DNA of 64,000 nucleotides, taken from assembly GCF_003732665.1 (NCBI RefSeq), contig NZ_MOBP01000015.1, positions 124,001-188,000 of the forward strand, read 5' to 3'. Made by a program: the position numbers and the translations under genes. The notes beneath the pieces were generated by a model. The model ran no database searches. It was not told the origin of the DNA and worked only from the letters and a program-made list of their open reading frames with translations. This DNA comes from Pseudomonas frederiksbergensis (lineage in GTDB: Bacteria > Pseudomonadota > Gammaproteobacteria > Pseudomonadales > Pseudomonadaceae). Below are positions 42,226 to 50,516 of the stretch, in pieces (the stretch's first letter is position 1; the number at the start of each line of letters is the position of its first letter).

Positions 42226-43484
42226 TATCCGATTCTTTTAAATATCATCGACGCGGCCAGGCCGCCCATGCCGAAGGAGTTTTTCAGGCAGTAGTCCACT
42301 GGACGCTGCAAGGTGAACGGAGAAACATTGGCCAGGCAGTCAGGGTCCCTGGACTCGAGATTGATCGTTCCCGGAATGAACCCCGAACGCAGGCTGATCA
42401 AGCTATTGAGGGTTTCCATGGCCCCGGCGGCGGCAATCATGTGCCCGTGCAAAGACTTGTTGGCGGTGACAGGCACTTGCTCTCCCAGGACCGCGCAAAT
42501 GGCGGCGGACTCGTGCAAGTCATTGAGTATTGTCGAAGTCCCGTGCGCATTGACCATGCCAATATCGCGCGCCTGCAATCCGGCGTTTTTCAAGGCCCGG
42601 GTCATGGCCAGTTTCATCTCGCCGCTGTCGGGTGCGGGTTTGACGATATGGCTGGCGTTGGTACTGGTGCCAAAACCCACCAGTTCCATCAACGGTTCCC
42701 GCCCTGCTTTCAGGCATGCGTCCAGCGACTCGAGCAGAAACAGCACCGCGCCTTCAGCGGGCAGATAACCCGAACGCCGCGCATCGAAGGGGCGCGACAG
42801 CGCCGTGGGGTCGAGTCGTTCATCGGTGGCGATGATATCGACTGACTCCAACCCGATGTAATGCTCGGCGGTGACCTTGGCCGAGACACCGCCAACGATC
42901 GCCGCATCCACGCGCCCCTGCCTCACGGCTTGAAAACCGGTGCCGATGGCTTGCAGGGAAGCGGAACACAGCCCCAGATGCACCGATGCCGGCCCCTTGA
43001 ACGGCACAAACTTATGCACCGTGCGCAACGCATTGGTCGGGTCGTATCGAATGAAATCCTGTACGCGAAAATGCCTTTCGAGTGCCGGGTCGAGATTGGC
43101 AAACTGCCCGTCCACCTTGTTCAGATCGTAGGCCAGGTCGACCGTTTGCTGAATGTCCACTACGGGCTCGTCAACCCCCAGGAAACAACCAATGCGCTGC
43201 TCACCGATCGCGCCAGGATCAAAGGACACCGACGCCAGCAGATTTTCCATGGCGGTACGGGTATAGAACTCATCGTGACTGAACCGCCGCCGAACGTCGT
43301 GTGTGGGGAAGTTTCCCGACAGCGGAATCCCGGCAAAATGGCTCTTGAATGTCGCGGTGTCATATTTGGCGATTTTTCTCACCCCGGAGCGACCATCGCG
43401 CAGCGATTCTTCAATGGCTGCATAGTGATCGCCCAACGGGGTACAGCAACCGAAGCTGCTGATGACAACCCTTTTCTGACTCAT
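42225..43484 (-). CDS. Beta-ketoacyl-ACP synthase (KAS II-like)
   Basis: This 419-residue FabF-type condensing enzyme has a complete active site: Cys173 in HLGLCSASLQAIG, His314 in NAHGTSTILND and His348 in NKSLHGHMIAAAGAME, with the conserved Lys343. N-terminal VVISSFGCCTPLGD and AEGAVLFLLESLD fit the family. The active-site context LCSAS differs from the usual ACSSS. It overlaps the next upstream condensing-enzyme-like gene by four bases (ATGA), typical for KS/CLF pairs of type II polyketide synthases. The start was chosen by this overlap. Confidence 0.93.
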   Translation of the reverse strand: MSQKRVVISSFGCCTPLGDHYAAIEESLRDGRSGVRKIAKYDTATFKSHFAGIPLSGNFPTHDVRRRFSHDEFYTRTAMENLLASVSFDPGAIGEQRIGCFLGVDEPVVDIQQTVDLAYDLNKVDGQFANLDPALERHFRVQDFIRYDPTNALRTVHKFVPFKGPASVHLGLCSASLQAIGTGFQAVRQGRVDAAIVGGVSAKVTAEHYIGLESVDIIATDERLDPTALSRPFDARRSGYLPAEGAVLFLLESLDACLKAGREPLMELVGFGTSTNASHIVKPAPDSGEMKLAMTRALKNAGLQARDIGMVNAHGTSTILNDLHESAAICAVLGEQVPVTANKSLHGHMIAAAGAMETLNSLISLRSGFIPGTINLESRDPDCLANVSPFTLQRPVDYCLKNSFGMGGLAASMIFKRIG

Positions 43485-44608
43485 GACGGCATCCCCGGTG
43501 ATGGCGTGGACAATTTGCGCAACACAATCAACCCCAGCCCCATCCCGGCACCTTCGCCATGGATGATGATGACGCGTCCGGGCTCGATCGACGGGTCGGC
43601 CAATGCACACACCAGATCTGCCAGGCCGCTGGTGGCCACTGCATAGCGTGACCAGGGTTTGTATCGACGCACTTCGAAGGTGTTCAGGCTGCTCTCCAGC
43701 GCCTGCACCTCTGCCTCACCGATACCTGGCGCGCCGTTGTCATACAGCACCACGACCGGATGACTTTCACGGACCCAGGGTTCAAGTTGTGCGTACGCCT
43801 CGAGCCAATCCTGGCGCGTGGCGAACATGCTGGTGGAGAACCGACTGACCGCCAGTAACACGTGCGCCAGTGGCTGGACCTGCGACCGGGAAACCCGCTC
43901 CTCGGTCTCGACAACCAGCGACACAGCACCGCTGGTGCCCTGGACCGTTGAACGATCGGGTTCCCGGGTGTCCATCAGGCCCATTTTCTTGAACACTTGG
44001 GCGTTATCGGCTTTCAACATGTCGCCATAAGCACAAATCAAGGCGCCGCTCGACTCGCTGCACGACAGGTTATAAAAAGCTTCCTCCAGCAATGAGAGCC
44101 CGCCCAACGACATCTTGCGCAACGGATAGCCACCGCCCCGGAGTCCGAAGAGCTTGGATAAATGGTAGAGACCGTTGGTGGGCAACTTGCGAAACAGCCG
44201 CAACGGATGCACGGCGTTGGCCATTTTCCCCAGGTTACGAAACAGGCACGCCTTGTCCGCATAGCATTCGCTGGACGATTTGAACTGCCAGACCACCTCA
44301 TGGAAATCGCGGATCGTTTCATAGGTGGTGTACACACACATGGCATCTTTTTCAGCCGGCGTGAATGCAGCGTTTTGTTCGGCCATGTTCATGGCCGAGA
44401 AACCGACATTCAGGCTGCACATCGTTTGCGGGGTCAGCATCGCGCGATCTTCTCGCGCGATGTGTGGCACCAGCGCCGCAGACAACTTCGGCTCCCCTGG
44501 CTGAGTGTCCGGCATGGGAACCGGTGGCTCAGCCAGGCGTTGAAGCAGGTCATGGGTATTTAAAGAGGCCTGTTCAATGCCATAGCCAGTAATAAATAGG
44601 TTAGCCAT
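43481..44608 (-). CDS. Chain-length-factor-like condensing enzyme homologue
   Basis: This 375-residue protein is a distant thiolase-fold homologue. LFRKLPTNGLYHLSKLFGLRG aligns with the substrate-tunnel region of ketosynthases, and MSLGGLSLLEEAF occupies the nucleophile elbow, with Ser167 in place of Cys. The C-terminal half lacks the HGT and KSxxGH histidines. It would be non-catalytic and pair with the adjacent ketosynthase, like CLF subunits. It overlaps the ACP-like gene by 8 bases and the ketosynthase by 4. Confidence 0.75.
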   Translation of the reverse strand: MANLFITGYGIEQASLNTHDLLQRLAEPPVPMPDTQPGEPKLSAALVPHIAREDRAMLTPQTMCSLNVGFSAMNMAEQNAAFTPAEKDAMCVYTTYETIRDFHEVVWQFKSSSECYADKACLFRNLGKMANAVHPLRLFRKLPTNGLYHLSKLFGLRGGGYPLRKMSLGGLSLLEEAFYNLSCSESSGALICAYGDMLKADNAQVFKKMGLMDTREPDRSTVQGTSGAVSLVVETEERVSRSQVQPLAHVLLAVSRFSTSMFATRQDWLEAYAQLEPWVRESHPVVVLYDNGAPGIGEAEVQALESSLNTFEVRRYKPWSRYAVATSGLADLVCALADPSIEPGRVIIIHGEGAGMGLGLIVLRKLSTPSPGMPS

Positions 44609-44963
44609 TCAGAACGGTCTCGATCCGGTGTGCGCAGAATCCAGGCGTCCAGTATTTATCCAGGGACTTTGGATCAAGCTCAACACCGGCCTCAAGGCCT
44701 AATATTTCGTTGACTCGTACTTTGCCTTTCTCGGTCCAGCGCCCTTCGGCATAAAACAACGGATCGACCAGAAGTTGCGCAAAAGGCCAGATATCGTGAG
44801 ACTCGATGGTTGGACTTATTTGCGCCTTGACCTCATAACAGAAGTCAATAAAGTCAATTGAAGTAAAGCCGATCTGTTCAAAAGAAGCGGCGGCATCAAT
44901 ATCGTTTGGCGAATCCAGAAACAGTATATTCGCGGTAATTTCCTTGACCTTATCGAGGTACAT
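44601..44963 (-). CDS. Acyl-carrier-protein-like protein
   Basis: This 120-residue acidic protein has the ACP four-helix pattern. SFEQIGFTSIDFIDFCYEV contains Ser35 where the phosphopantetheine attaches (the usual DSL is TSI). About 40 extra residues follow the ACP core (GRWTEKGKVRVNEI, LDKYWTPGF), a C-terminal extension not seen in housekeeping AcpP. AAGGAA precedes the ATG. It is the first gene of the operon, so the promoter should lie in 44964-45100. No phosphopantetheinyl transferase gene is nearby. Confidence 0.75.
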   Translation of the reverse strand: MYLDKVKEITANILFLDSPNDIDAAASFEQIGFTSIDFIDFCYEVKAQISPTIESHDIWPFAQLLVDPLFYAEGRWTEKGKVRVNEILGLEAGVELDPKSLDKYWTPGFCAHRIETVLNG

Positions 44964-45514
44964 ATAATTCCTTATTATTTTTCAGCATTCGATGGTCGAT
45001 GCTGTTTATGTTGCAGATATCATCCCGGGGCAAAAGATATTTCAATTCACAACAGAAGAAAACCCCTGATTCTGGAGACATTCAATTGTTTTTTTTGAGC
45101 CATCTATTAGCCCTCAATACAGTTCTTGTATTGGAATTGCACGCGGAACAGTTCACCCCTCGCGAGCCCCAGCAAAATAGAGCCCCTGATCAACTTAGAA
45201 CACATTTGTACTCGTCCTGATACTCGACTGGAACGCCATCTAAAAACCCACCACAATTGACACCCAGCCAATCTGAGAACATCCAACAGGATCAAGCAGT
45301 AACCACCCGCGAATTAACGGCCCTCTTTTAATCCACGCCCGAGGAAAATGCACTTTTTTGAGGCGAACAAACAAGACCGCACTGCATAGAGACGGCGCTG
45401 CATTCTTATTAATCAAGTTAAAAAATAACAGGCAGGCGCCGAGCCCCCCCCCCGCCTGTTGATACAACACAAGGAATGAAAATAGTTTTGATTGAAAAAG
45501 GCGAGCCTTGAAAA
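44964..45514. other. AT-rich non-coding flank of the biosynthetic operon
   Basis: This 551-base stretch has no gene I can support. It is visibly richer in A/T than its surroundings (runs of A and T, an 8-T tract at about 45089) and includes a long C-run near 45446. It should contain the promoter of the 11-gene operon. Short open frames on both strands here show no conserved features. Confidence 0.6.
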
Positions 45515-46453
45515 TCAGGACAGTACTTTGAGGCCTTGCTTCAAGGAGCGCACAGACATGGGACCATTGCGGTGTTTGTTGGGAAACACGTAGCGTTGCG
45601 GGCCGATGATATCCGCCAGCTCTTTCAACAACCCCACCACCGACGTAGGAAGGCTCAGGGACAACTGATCTCCCGTCGGACTGCGCTGCGCCGGTATTTC
45701 CCAGACTTGCTGATCGAGCTTGAACTCGGGCCACTGCGCCATCGAGAGCGTCTGAGTGCCGCATGAACTCAGCTTTTGCAGCTCGGCATAACAACGAAAC
45801 TTCAGCTTTTGTTGTCGCGCCTCGTACTCAGTCAAGGTCACGTCGCGACCGGGTAACACCTGAGCCTTCGCGTGCCCTGCGTTAAAGTACGACGCCGGGA
45901 ATTGATGGAATACCCCTCGGTGCTGCAGTGAAAACTCGATAATGGCATTGATGGTGCGCCCCACTTGCAGCGCCACACTGATCGCACCGCGCTCCACCGC
46001 CGCATCGACAATAAAACGAATATGGTCGCAGGTAATGCCAGATACGGGGTGTTTACCAATAATCGGGAAAGCTACTTTTTGCAGTAATGAAAGTCGTCTG
46101 ATTTTGGTAATTGGCGCCCAGGGACGAGAAGCCAGCCAACGCTCAGCCATTACCTCAAACGTCTGGGAGGCATCAAGGATATGTTTAATTCTTTCGGATT
46201 TGCGCAAATGAGCCGGATTGATACCGCGCTCTACCTGATGGCGGGCAGCATCACATGCCAGACGTGCGTCTTCCAGGCTTAGTTCGGGATAGTTACCCAG
46301 TGCATACATCGAAGCCTTGGCGTGTAGCGTAAACCGATAACGCCACGCTTTTACACCCGTGGACTTCACTTCAAGATACAGGCCCCGACCATCATGGAGA
46401 CGATAGAGTCTCTCCCTGGGTGCGGCATCCATGCACGCCTTGTCCGACAACAT
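45515..46453 (-). pseudogene. Truncated P4-type tyrosine integrase
   Basis: This 312-residue protein has the N-terminal arm-type DNA-binding domain of P4-like integrases (DGRGLYLEVKSTGVKAWRYRF, YALGNYPELSLEDARLACDAAR) and the SAM-like core-binding domain (TFEVMAERWLASR). The catalytic domain is broken off: only SGTQ/WPEFKLDQQVWEIPAQRSPTG-like remnants of the first strands and VFPNKHRNGPMS remain. The HxxR and Tyr motifs are absent, and I found no continuation in other frames. Family members are about 400 residues. It is probably inactive and a trace of an integration event next to the biosynthetic operon. Confidence 0.82.
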
Positions 46454-46809
46454 CCCCGATCATCCTTGAATTATTGTTATGGATATCCCAATGTCATGTA
46501 TCAGGTAAGACACACAACAAAATCGAGGCGGGCAAACTATCATTTGAAATCTTTTAAATCAACACCGCGCCCGACCAAATAAAGATAACCCTGGCGCTAC
46601 CCGGTAAAAATCTCACTACAATTTAAATATTAAATACTGCAAAGGGCTTTTTGCGCTAAGGAAGCCAATAATGTACTAACCAGTACGACTTTCAAGTCTT
46701 CCAAAATGCTCTGTATGTTCAACGCCCAGGCAAAAAAAAATCGCAGTTTTCAGCAACGTCTACCGTGAATATCCGGAAGGCGTCGCCAAAAGCTACGATT
46801 CTTTATTGA
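46454..46809. other. AT-rich intergenic region beside the integrase
   Basis: This is 356 bases without a supported gene. It is A/T-rich (ATTTAAATATTAAAT near 46622) and ends in a degraded family-2 REP-like half (ATCGCAGTTTTCAGCAACG at about 46740-46760). It is likely the junction between the acquired segment and the conserved chemotaxis cluster. No tRNA or clear attachment site is visible. Confidence 0.55.
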
Positions 46810-47202
46810 TCAGTTCTTGTGCAACTTACGCATCAACTCCGCCTCAGCCTGGGTCAAGCCGCAGGACTGAGTCAGTTCATCAACAGTAGCGCCCATGCCC
46901 ACCAGTCGCGCCGCTTGGGCGAACGACAGGCTCGACGGGTCGCGCTGTTCCAGTTGGGCCAGTTTGTCCGGCAACGGGCTGACCACCGCGCGCAGTTCGT
47001 GCAGATCTTCACCCATGCGCACGTTGCCGCTCTGGTAGTTGTCGACGCGCTTGGCCAGGTCTTTGATGCGCTGATCGCGCAGCGCATCGCCCTCGGCCTG
47101 TTGCGCAGCGATCACTCGCTGGCTACGGATGTAGGCCAGGAACATCGCCAGCGTGCCTGCCCAAAACAGGAACAGGACAATGACTGCAACCTCAAGAATC
47201 AA
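46810..47202 (-). CDS. DUF2802 protein of the chemotaxis cluster
   Basis: This 130-residue protein has an N-terminal membrane helix (ILEVAVIVLFLFWAGTLAMFLAYI), a coiled coil and a C-terminal DUF2802 domain (SFAQAARLVGMGATVDELTQSCGLTQAEAELMRKLH) that resembles a helix-turn-helix. It begins directly after the cheW stop with no gap. It is conserved as the last gene of the Pseudomonas fle/che cluster; function is unknown. Confidence 0.88.
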   Translation of the reverse strand: MILEVAVIVLFLFWAGTLAMFLAYIRSQRVIAAQQAEGDALRDQRIKDLAKRVDNYQSGNVRMGEDLHELRAVVSPLPDKLAQLEQRDPSSLSFAQAARLVGMGATVDELTQSCGLTQAEAELMRKLHKN

Positions 47203-47688
47203 TCAGATGTTCTCCAGATCCGACCATTCTTCTTCGCTCATCATCTTGTCGAGTTCGACCAGGATGAGGAGTTCGTTGTTTTTGTTGCACACGCCCTGGA
47301 TGAACTTGGCGGACTCTTCGTTACCGACGTTCGGCGCGGTCTCGATTTCCGACTGACGCAGGTAAACCACTTCGGCCACGCTGTCGACCATGATCCCGAC
47401 CACTTGCTTGTCGGCTTCGATGATGACGATACGGGTGTTGTCGCTGATCTCGGCATTCATCAGGCCGAAGCGCTGACGGGTGTCGATCACGGTGACCACG
47501 TTACCGCGCAAGTTGATGATGCCCAGCACGTAGCTCGGGGCACCCGGGACCGGGGCGATTTCGGTGTAACGCAGGACTTCCTGAACGCGCATCACGTTGA
47601 TGCCGTAGGTTTCGTTGTCCAGTTTGAAGGTCACCCATTGCAGGATCGGATCTTCAGAACCTTTTGCATTCGTCGCCTGATTACTCAT
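47203..47688 (-). CDS. cheW: Chemotaxis coupling protein CheW
   Basis: This 161-residue adaptor links CheA to chemoreceptors. It is a single CheW domain with WVTFKLDNETYGINVMRVQEVLRY, ILGIINLRGNVVTVIDTRQRFG and VGIMVDSVAEVVYL. It lies between parP and the DUF2802 gene, as in other pseudomonads. Confidence 0.95.
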   Translation of the reverse strand: MSNQATNAKGSEDPILQWVTFKLDNETYGINVMRVQEVLRYTEIAPVPGAPSYVLGIINLRGNVVTVIDTRQRFGLMNAEISDNTRIVIIEADKQVVGIMVDSVAEVVYLRQSEIETAPNVGNEESAKFIQGVCNKNNELLILVELDKMMSEEEWSDLENI

Positions 47689-47775
47689 ACCTGACCCCTC
47701 AAAAAACCGCTTCTGGCGGTGTGTGTTCTGTTGGCGGCATTCAACAATGCCGTCGCCTACTTGTTATGTCGGCTG

Positions 47776-48663
47776 CTATGTCGATTTGTGTAGCGGCTTA
47801 CTGCCGCCCATGTGCTTTGCCCCGCCGCTGGCGATCAACTCGGCCAGTGCGGAAACGTCCAGCAATGCACACATGTGCTCAATCACCGTGCCGGCGAGCC
47901 ATGGCCGCTGACCTCGATGACTTCTCCATTTGATTTCGTTCGGGTCCAGACGCAACGAGCGGCTGACCTGATGCACCGCCAGCCCCCACTCATAGCCCTG
48001 CACCGAAATAACGTATTGCAGGCCCTGGCGGAAATCATCGCGATAACGGTCCGGCATGACCCAGCGCGCCGTATCCAGGACCTTCAGGTTGCCGGCCTGG
48101 CTCGGCAGGATCCCGAGGAACCACTCCGGCTGGCCGAACAACGGCGTCAGCTCGTGGCCGGCCAGGGAATAAATCGAACCCAGGCACACCAACGGCACGG
48201 CCAGGGTCAGCCCGGCGACGTCGAACAACAGGCATTCGAACGGCTCGGCGGCCCAGGACGGACGATCATCGGTTTCCACCGGTGGCGGCGTGTTGCTCGG
48301 TGGCAGGTGAACTTCAACGACGGGCGGCACCAAGGCTTGCAGCAGCGGCGCGATGGTCGACACCGGCGCCAGGATCGGGGCCGGGGCTTCGATCAGGGCG
48401 ACTGGCGCTTTGGCAATCACTGGCGCCACGTCCGGCGCAGCAACGGCAGCCGCTGGACGCGCATCACGGGCCTGTTCTTCAAGCACCGCCAACTGGAACT
48501 CATCCAGCGCCGCTTCAACCTCGACCGCTTCGACAACCTCGATGACTTCAGCCACCGCCTCGACTTCCGGCGGCAGCTCTTCAGTCGCCTCCATCAGCAA
48601 GCTGTCCAGATAAGACTGGAGCGCCAATTGCGGACGCGAAGTCACCTTCACCGGCCGGTTCAT
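47776..48663 (-). CDS. parP: CheW-domain polar localisation protein ParP
   Basis: This 295-residue protein has an N-terminal LALQSYLDSLLMEA motif, a long Pro/Ala/Glu-rich linker (about 40-140) and a C-terminal CheW-like domain (FECLLFDVAGLTLAVPLVCLGSIY, KVLDTARWVMPDRY, AGTVIEHMCALLDV). Its size, architecture and place directly after the ParA-like gene match ParP, which tethers CheA arrays to the pole in Vibrio. A GTG six bases upstream is an alternative start. The symbol is given by analogy. Confidence 0.82.
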   Translation of the reverse strand: MNRPVKVTSRPQLALQSYLDSLLMEATEELPPEVEAVAEVIEVVEAVEVEAALDEFQLAVLEEQARDARPAAAVAAPDVAPVIAKAPVALIEAPAPILAPVSTIAPLLQALVPPVVEVHLPPSNTPPPVETDDRPSWAAEPFECLLFDVAGLTLAVPLVCLGSIYSLAGHELTPLFGQPEWFLGILPSQAGNLKVLDTARWVMPDRYRDDFRQGLQYVISVQGYEWGLAVHQVSRSLRLDPNEIKWRSHRGQRPWLAGTVIEHMCALLDVSALAELIASGGAKHMGGSKPLHKST

Positions 48664-48674
48664 GCGCACACCTG

Positions 48675-48765
48675 TGTAGGAGCGAGGCTTGCCCGCGAAG
48701 AACGATAACGCGGTTTAACGGTTAAGACCGAGGTGCTGCCTTCGCGGGCAAGCCTCGCTCCTACA
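48675..48765. repeat. REP pair, family 1 variant
   Basis: Inverted REP variant cores (GTAGGAGCGAGGCTTGCCCG and complement) fill the gap between parC and parP. The core differs from the main family by GCGAGGC and CCCGCG. Confidence 0.8.
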
Positions 48766-48778
48766 GAAATCAGGTTCA

Positions 48779-49567
48779 TCAGGCCACCGCCGGGACGAGT
48801 TGTGCAGCCAGCAGGTGCTTGAGCAGCGCTCGGTAGGCGAGGACGCCACGGCTCTTGCCGTCGAACTGCGAAGGCGTGACCCCTGCCCGGCTCGCATCGC
48901 GCAGGCGGGTGTCCACCGGGATGTAGCCTTGCCAGATTTCTTCCGGGTACTTGTCGCGCAGCACGCGCAAGGTCCCGAGGGAGGCCTGGGTGCGGCGGTC
49001 AAACAGTGTCGGGATGATGGTGAACGGCAACGCCTGTTTGCGCGAACGGTTGATCATCGCCAGGGTGTTGACCATGCGCTCAAGGCCTTTGACGGCCAGG
49101 TGTTCGGTCTGCACCGGGATCACCAACTGCTGGCTCGCAGCCAGGGCGTTGACCATCAACACACCGAGCAACGGCGGGCTGTCGATCACCGCGTAATCGA
49201 AGTCTTGCCACAATTGCGCCAGACTCTTGGCGATCACCAGGCCCAGGCCACTCTGGCCTGGCGACTGACGCTCAAGGGTCGCCAGCGCGGTGCTCGACGG
49301 CAACAAGGAAATATTGTTGTGACTGGTGGGCATCAGCAACTGGCCGGGCAAGCCGTGAGGCACGCTGCCCTTGTGCAGGAACAGGTCGTAGCAGCTGTGT
49401 TCCAGGGTGTCAGGGTCGTAGCCGAAATAGCTGGTCATCGAGCCGTGCGGGTCCAGGTCAACCATGACCACGCGCTTGCCCGCCTCGGCCAGCAACCCGG
49501 CTAAAGCGATAGAGGAAGTGGTTTTACCAACACCACCCTTTTGATTGGCAACTGCCCAGACTCTCAT
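48779..49567 (-). CDS. parC: ParA-like ATPase ParC (chemotaxis array positioning)
   Basis: This 262-residue Walker-type ATPase has the deviant Walker A KGGVGKTTSSIAL, Walker A' VMVDLDPHGSMTSYFGY, and Walker B YAVIDSPPLLGVL. Found between motD and the CheW-like parP, it matches the ParC proteins that place chemotaxis arrays at the cell pole, rather than chromosome ParA, since no parB is adjacent. Confidence 0.88.
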   Translation of the reverse strand: MRVWAVANQKGGVGKTTSSIALAGLLAEAGKRVVMVDLDPHGSMTSYFGYDPDTLEHSCYDLFLHKGSVPHGLPGQLLMPTSHNNISLLPSSTALATLERQSPGQSGLGLVIAKSLAQLWQDFDYAVIDSPPLLGVLMVNALAASQQLVIPVQTEHLAVKGLERMVNTLAMINRSRKQALPFTIIPTLFDRRTQASLGTLRVLRDKYPEEIWQGYIPVDTRLRDASRAGVTPSQFDGKSRGVLAYRALLKHLLAAQLVPAVA

Positions 49568-49610
49568 TCGGATTGTTCCTCCCGGTCGATCAGCTCGACC
49601 GAGAAATAGC

Positions 49611-50501
49611 TCAATGTGTTAATGCGGGTGACGGAGAATTGACGGCGCTCTCTCGTACCGGCGACTTGACCGGGGTCGGTGCAGTTTGTGTGCCAGCGCG
49701 CTTCAACGCGGCATCCGGTTTCGCATTGGCGGTTCCGGTGCCCGTAAGGCTGCGGCGTACATCGAGATTTCGCGAAACCACCAGCACCACCCGACGGTTG
49801 CGCGCCCGGCCTTCCGCCGTGGCGTTGTTGGCCACTGGCTGGAATTCACCGTAGCCCACCGAGGCCAGGCGCCCGGGGTTCACGCCCTGCATCGCGAGCA
49901 TGCGCACGATGCTCGCCGAACGGGCCGAGGACAGTTCCCAGTTGGTCGGGTACTGCGCGGTGCGGATCGGTTGATCGTCGGTAAAGCCTTCGACGTGGAT
50001 CGGGTTATCGAACGGCTTCAGGATCGCCGCGACCTTGTCGATGATGCTGAACGCCATGTCGCTGGGCATGGCATCGCCGCTGCCGAACAACAGGCTGGAG
50101 TTGAGTTCGATCTCGACCCACAACTCGTTGCCGCGAATGGTCATCTGGTTGGACTTGATCAAGTCGCCGAACGCGGCGCTGATGTCATCGGCAATGGTTT
50201 TGAGCGGATCGCTGGCACCTGAGATGCCGGCGTCAACCTGCTCGGCGTCCTTGACCAGCGGCTTGGCCGGGGTCACGGTCACCGGGCGCTCTTCACCAAT
50301 CGGGATCGGCTTGAGGGCACGATCCGAATCAGTGAACACGCCGATCAACGCTTCAGAAATGACCTTGTACTTGCCTTCGTTGATCGAAGAGATCGAGTAC
50401 ATGACCACGAAGAACGCAAACAGCAAGGTGATGAAGTCGGCGTAGGAAACCAGCCAGCGTTCATGGTTTACATGTTCTTCAGGTTGGCGACGACGTGCCA
50501 T
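49611..50501 (-). CDS. motD: Flagellar stator protein MotD
   Basis: This 296-residue MotB-like protein has an N-terminal ARRRQPEEHVNHERWLVSYADFITLLFAFFVVMYSIS helix with the proton-relay Asp (SYADF), a linker, and an OmpA-like peptidoglycan-binding domain (VEGFTDDQPI, NWELSSARSASIVRML, GYGEFQPVANN). It pairs with MotC as the second stator of pseudomonads. The C-terminal tail is Pro/Thr-rich. Confidence 0.95.
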   Translation of the reverse strand: MARRRQPEEHVNHERWLVSYADFITLLFAFFVVMYSISSINEGKYKVISEALIGVFTDSDRALKPIPIGEERPVTVTPAKPLVKDAEQVDAGISGASDPLKTIADDISAAFGDLIKSNQMTIRGNELWVEIELNSSLLFGSGDAMPSDMAFSIIDKVAAILKPFDNPIHVEGFTDDQPIRTAQYPTNWELSSARSASIVRMLAMQGVNPGRLASVGYGEFQPVANNATAEGRARNRRVVLVVSRNLDVRRSLTGTGTANAKPDAALKRAGTQTAPTPVKSPVRESAVNSPSPALTH

Positions 50502-50516
50502 GGTCCATGTCTCCCA

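Noticed and set aside
44999..45220. 73-codon open frame in the AT-rich flank of the biosynthetic operon
   Set aside because: No ribosome site, no conserved pattern, and low-complexity sequence; probably chance.
45240..45794. 184-codon minus-strand frame overlapping the integrase end
   Set aside because: Tested as a possible frameshifted continuation of the integrase, but it shows no HxxR, HxxH/W or Tyr motif.
44999..46809. tRNA attachment site for the P4-type integrase
   Set aside because: No cloverleaf or tRNA 3' end could be recognised on either side of the integrase or near 36.1 kb.
48779..49567. Chromosome-partitioning ParA
   Set aside because: There is no parB or parS-like neighbour; it lies between motD and a CheW-like gene, the ParC context.
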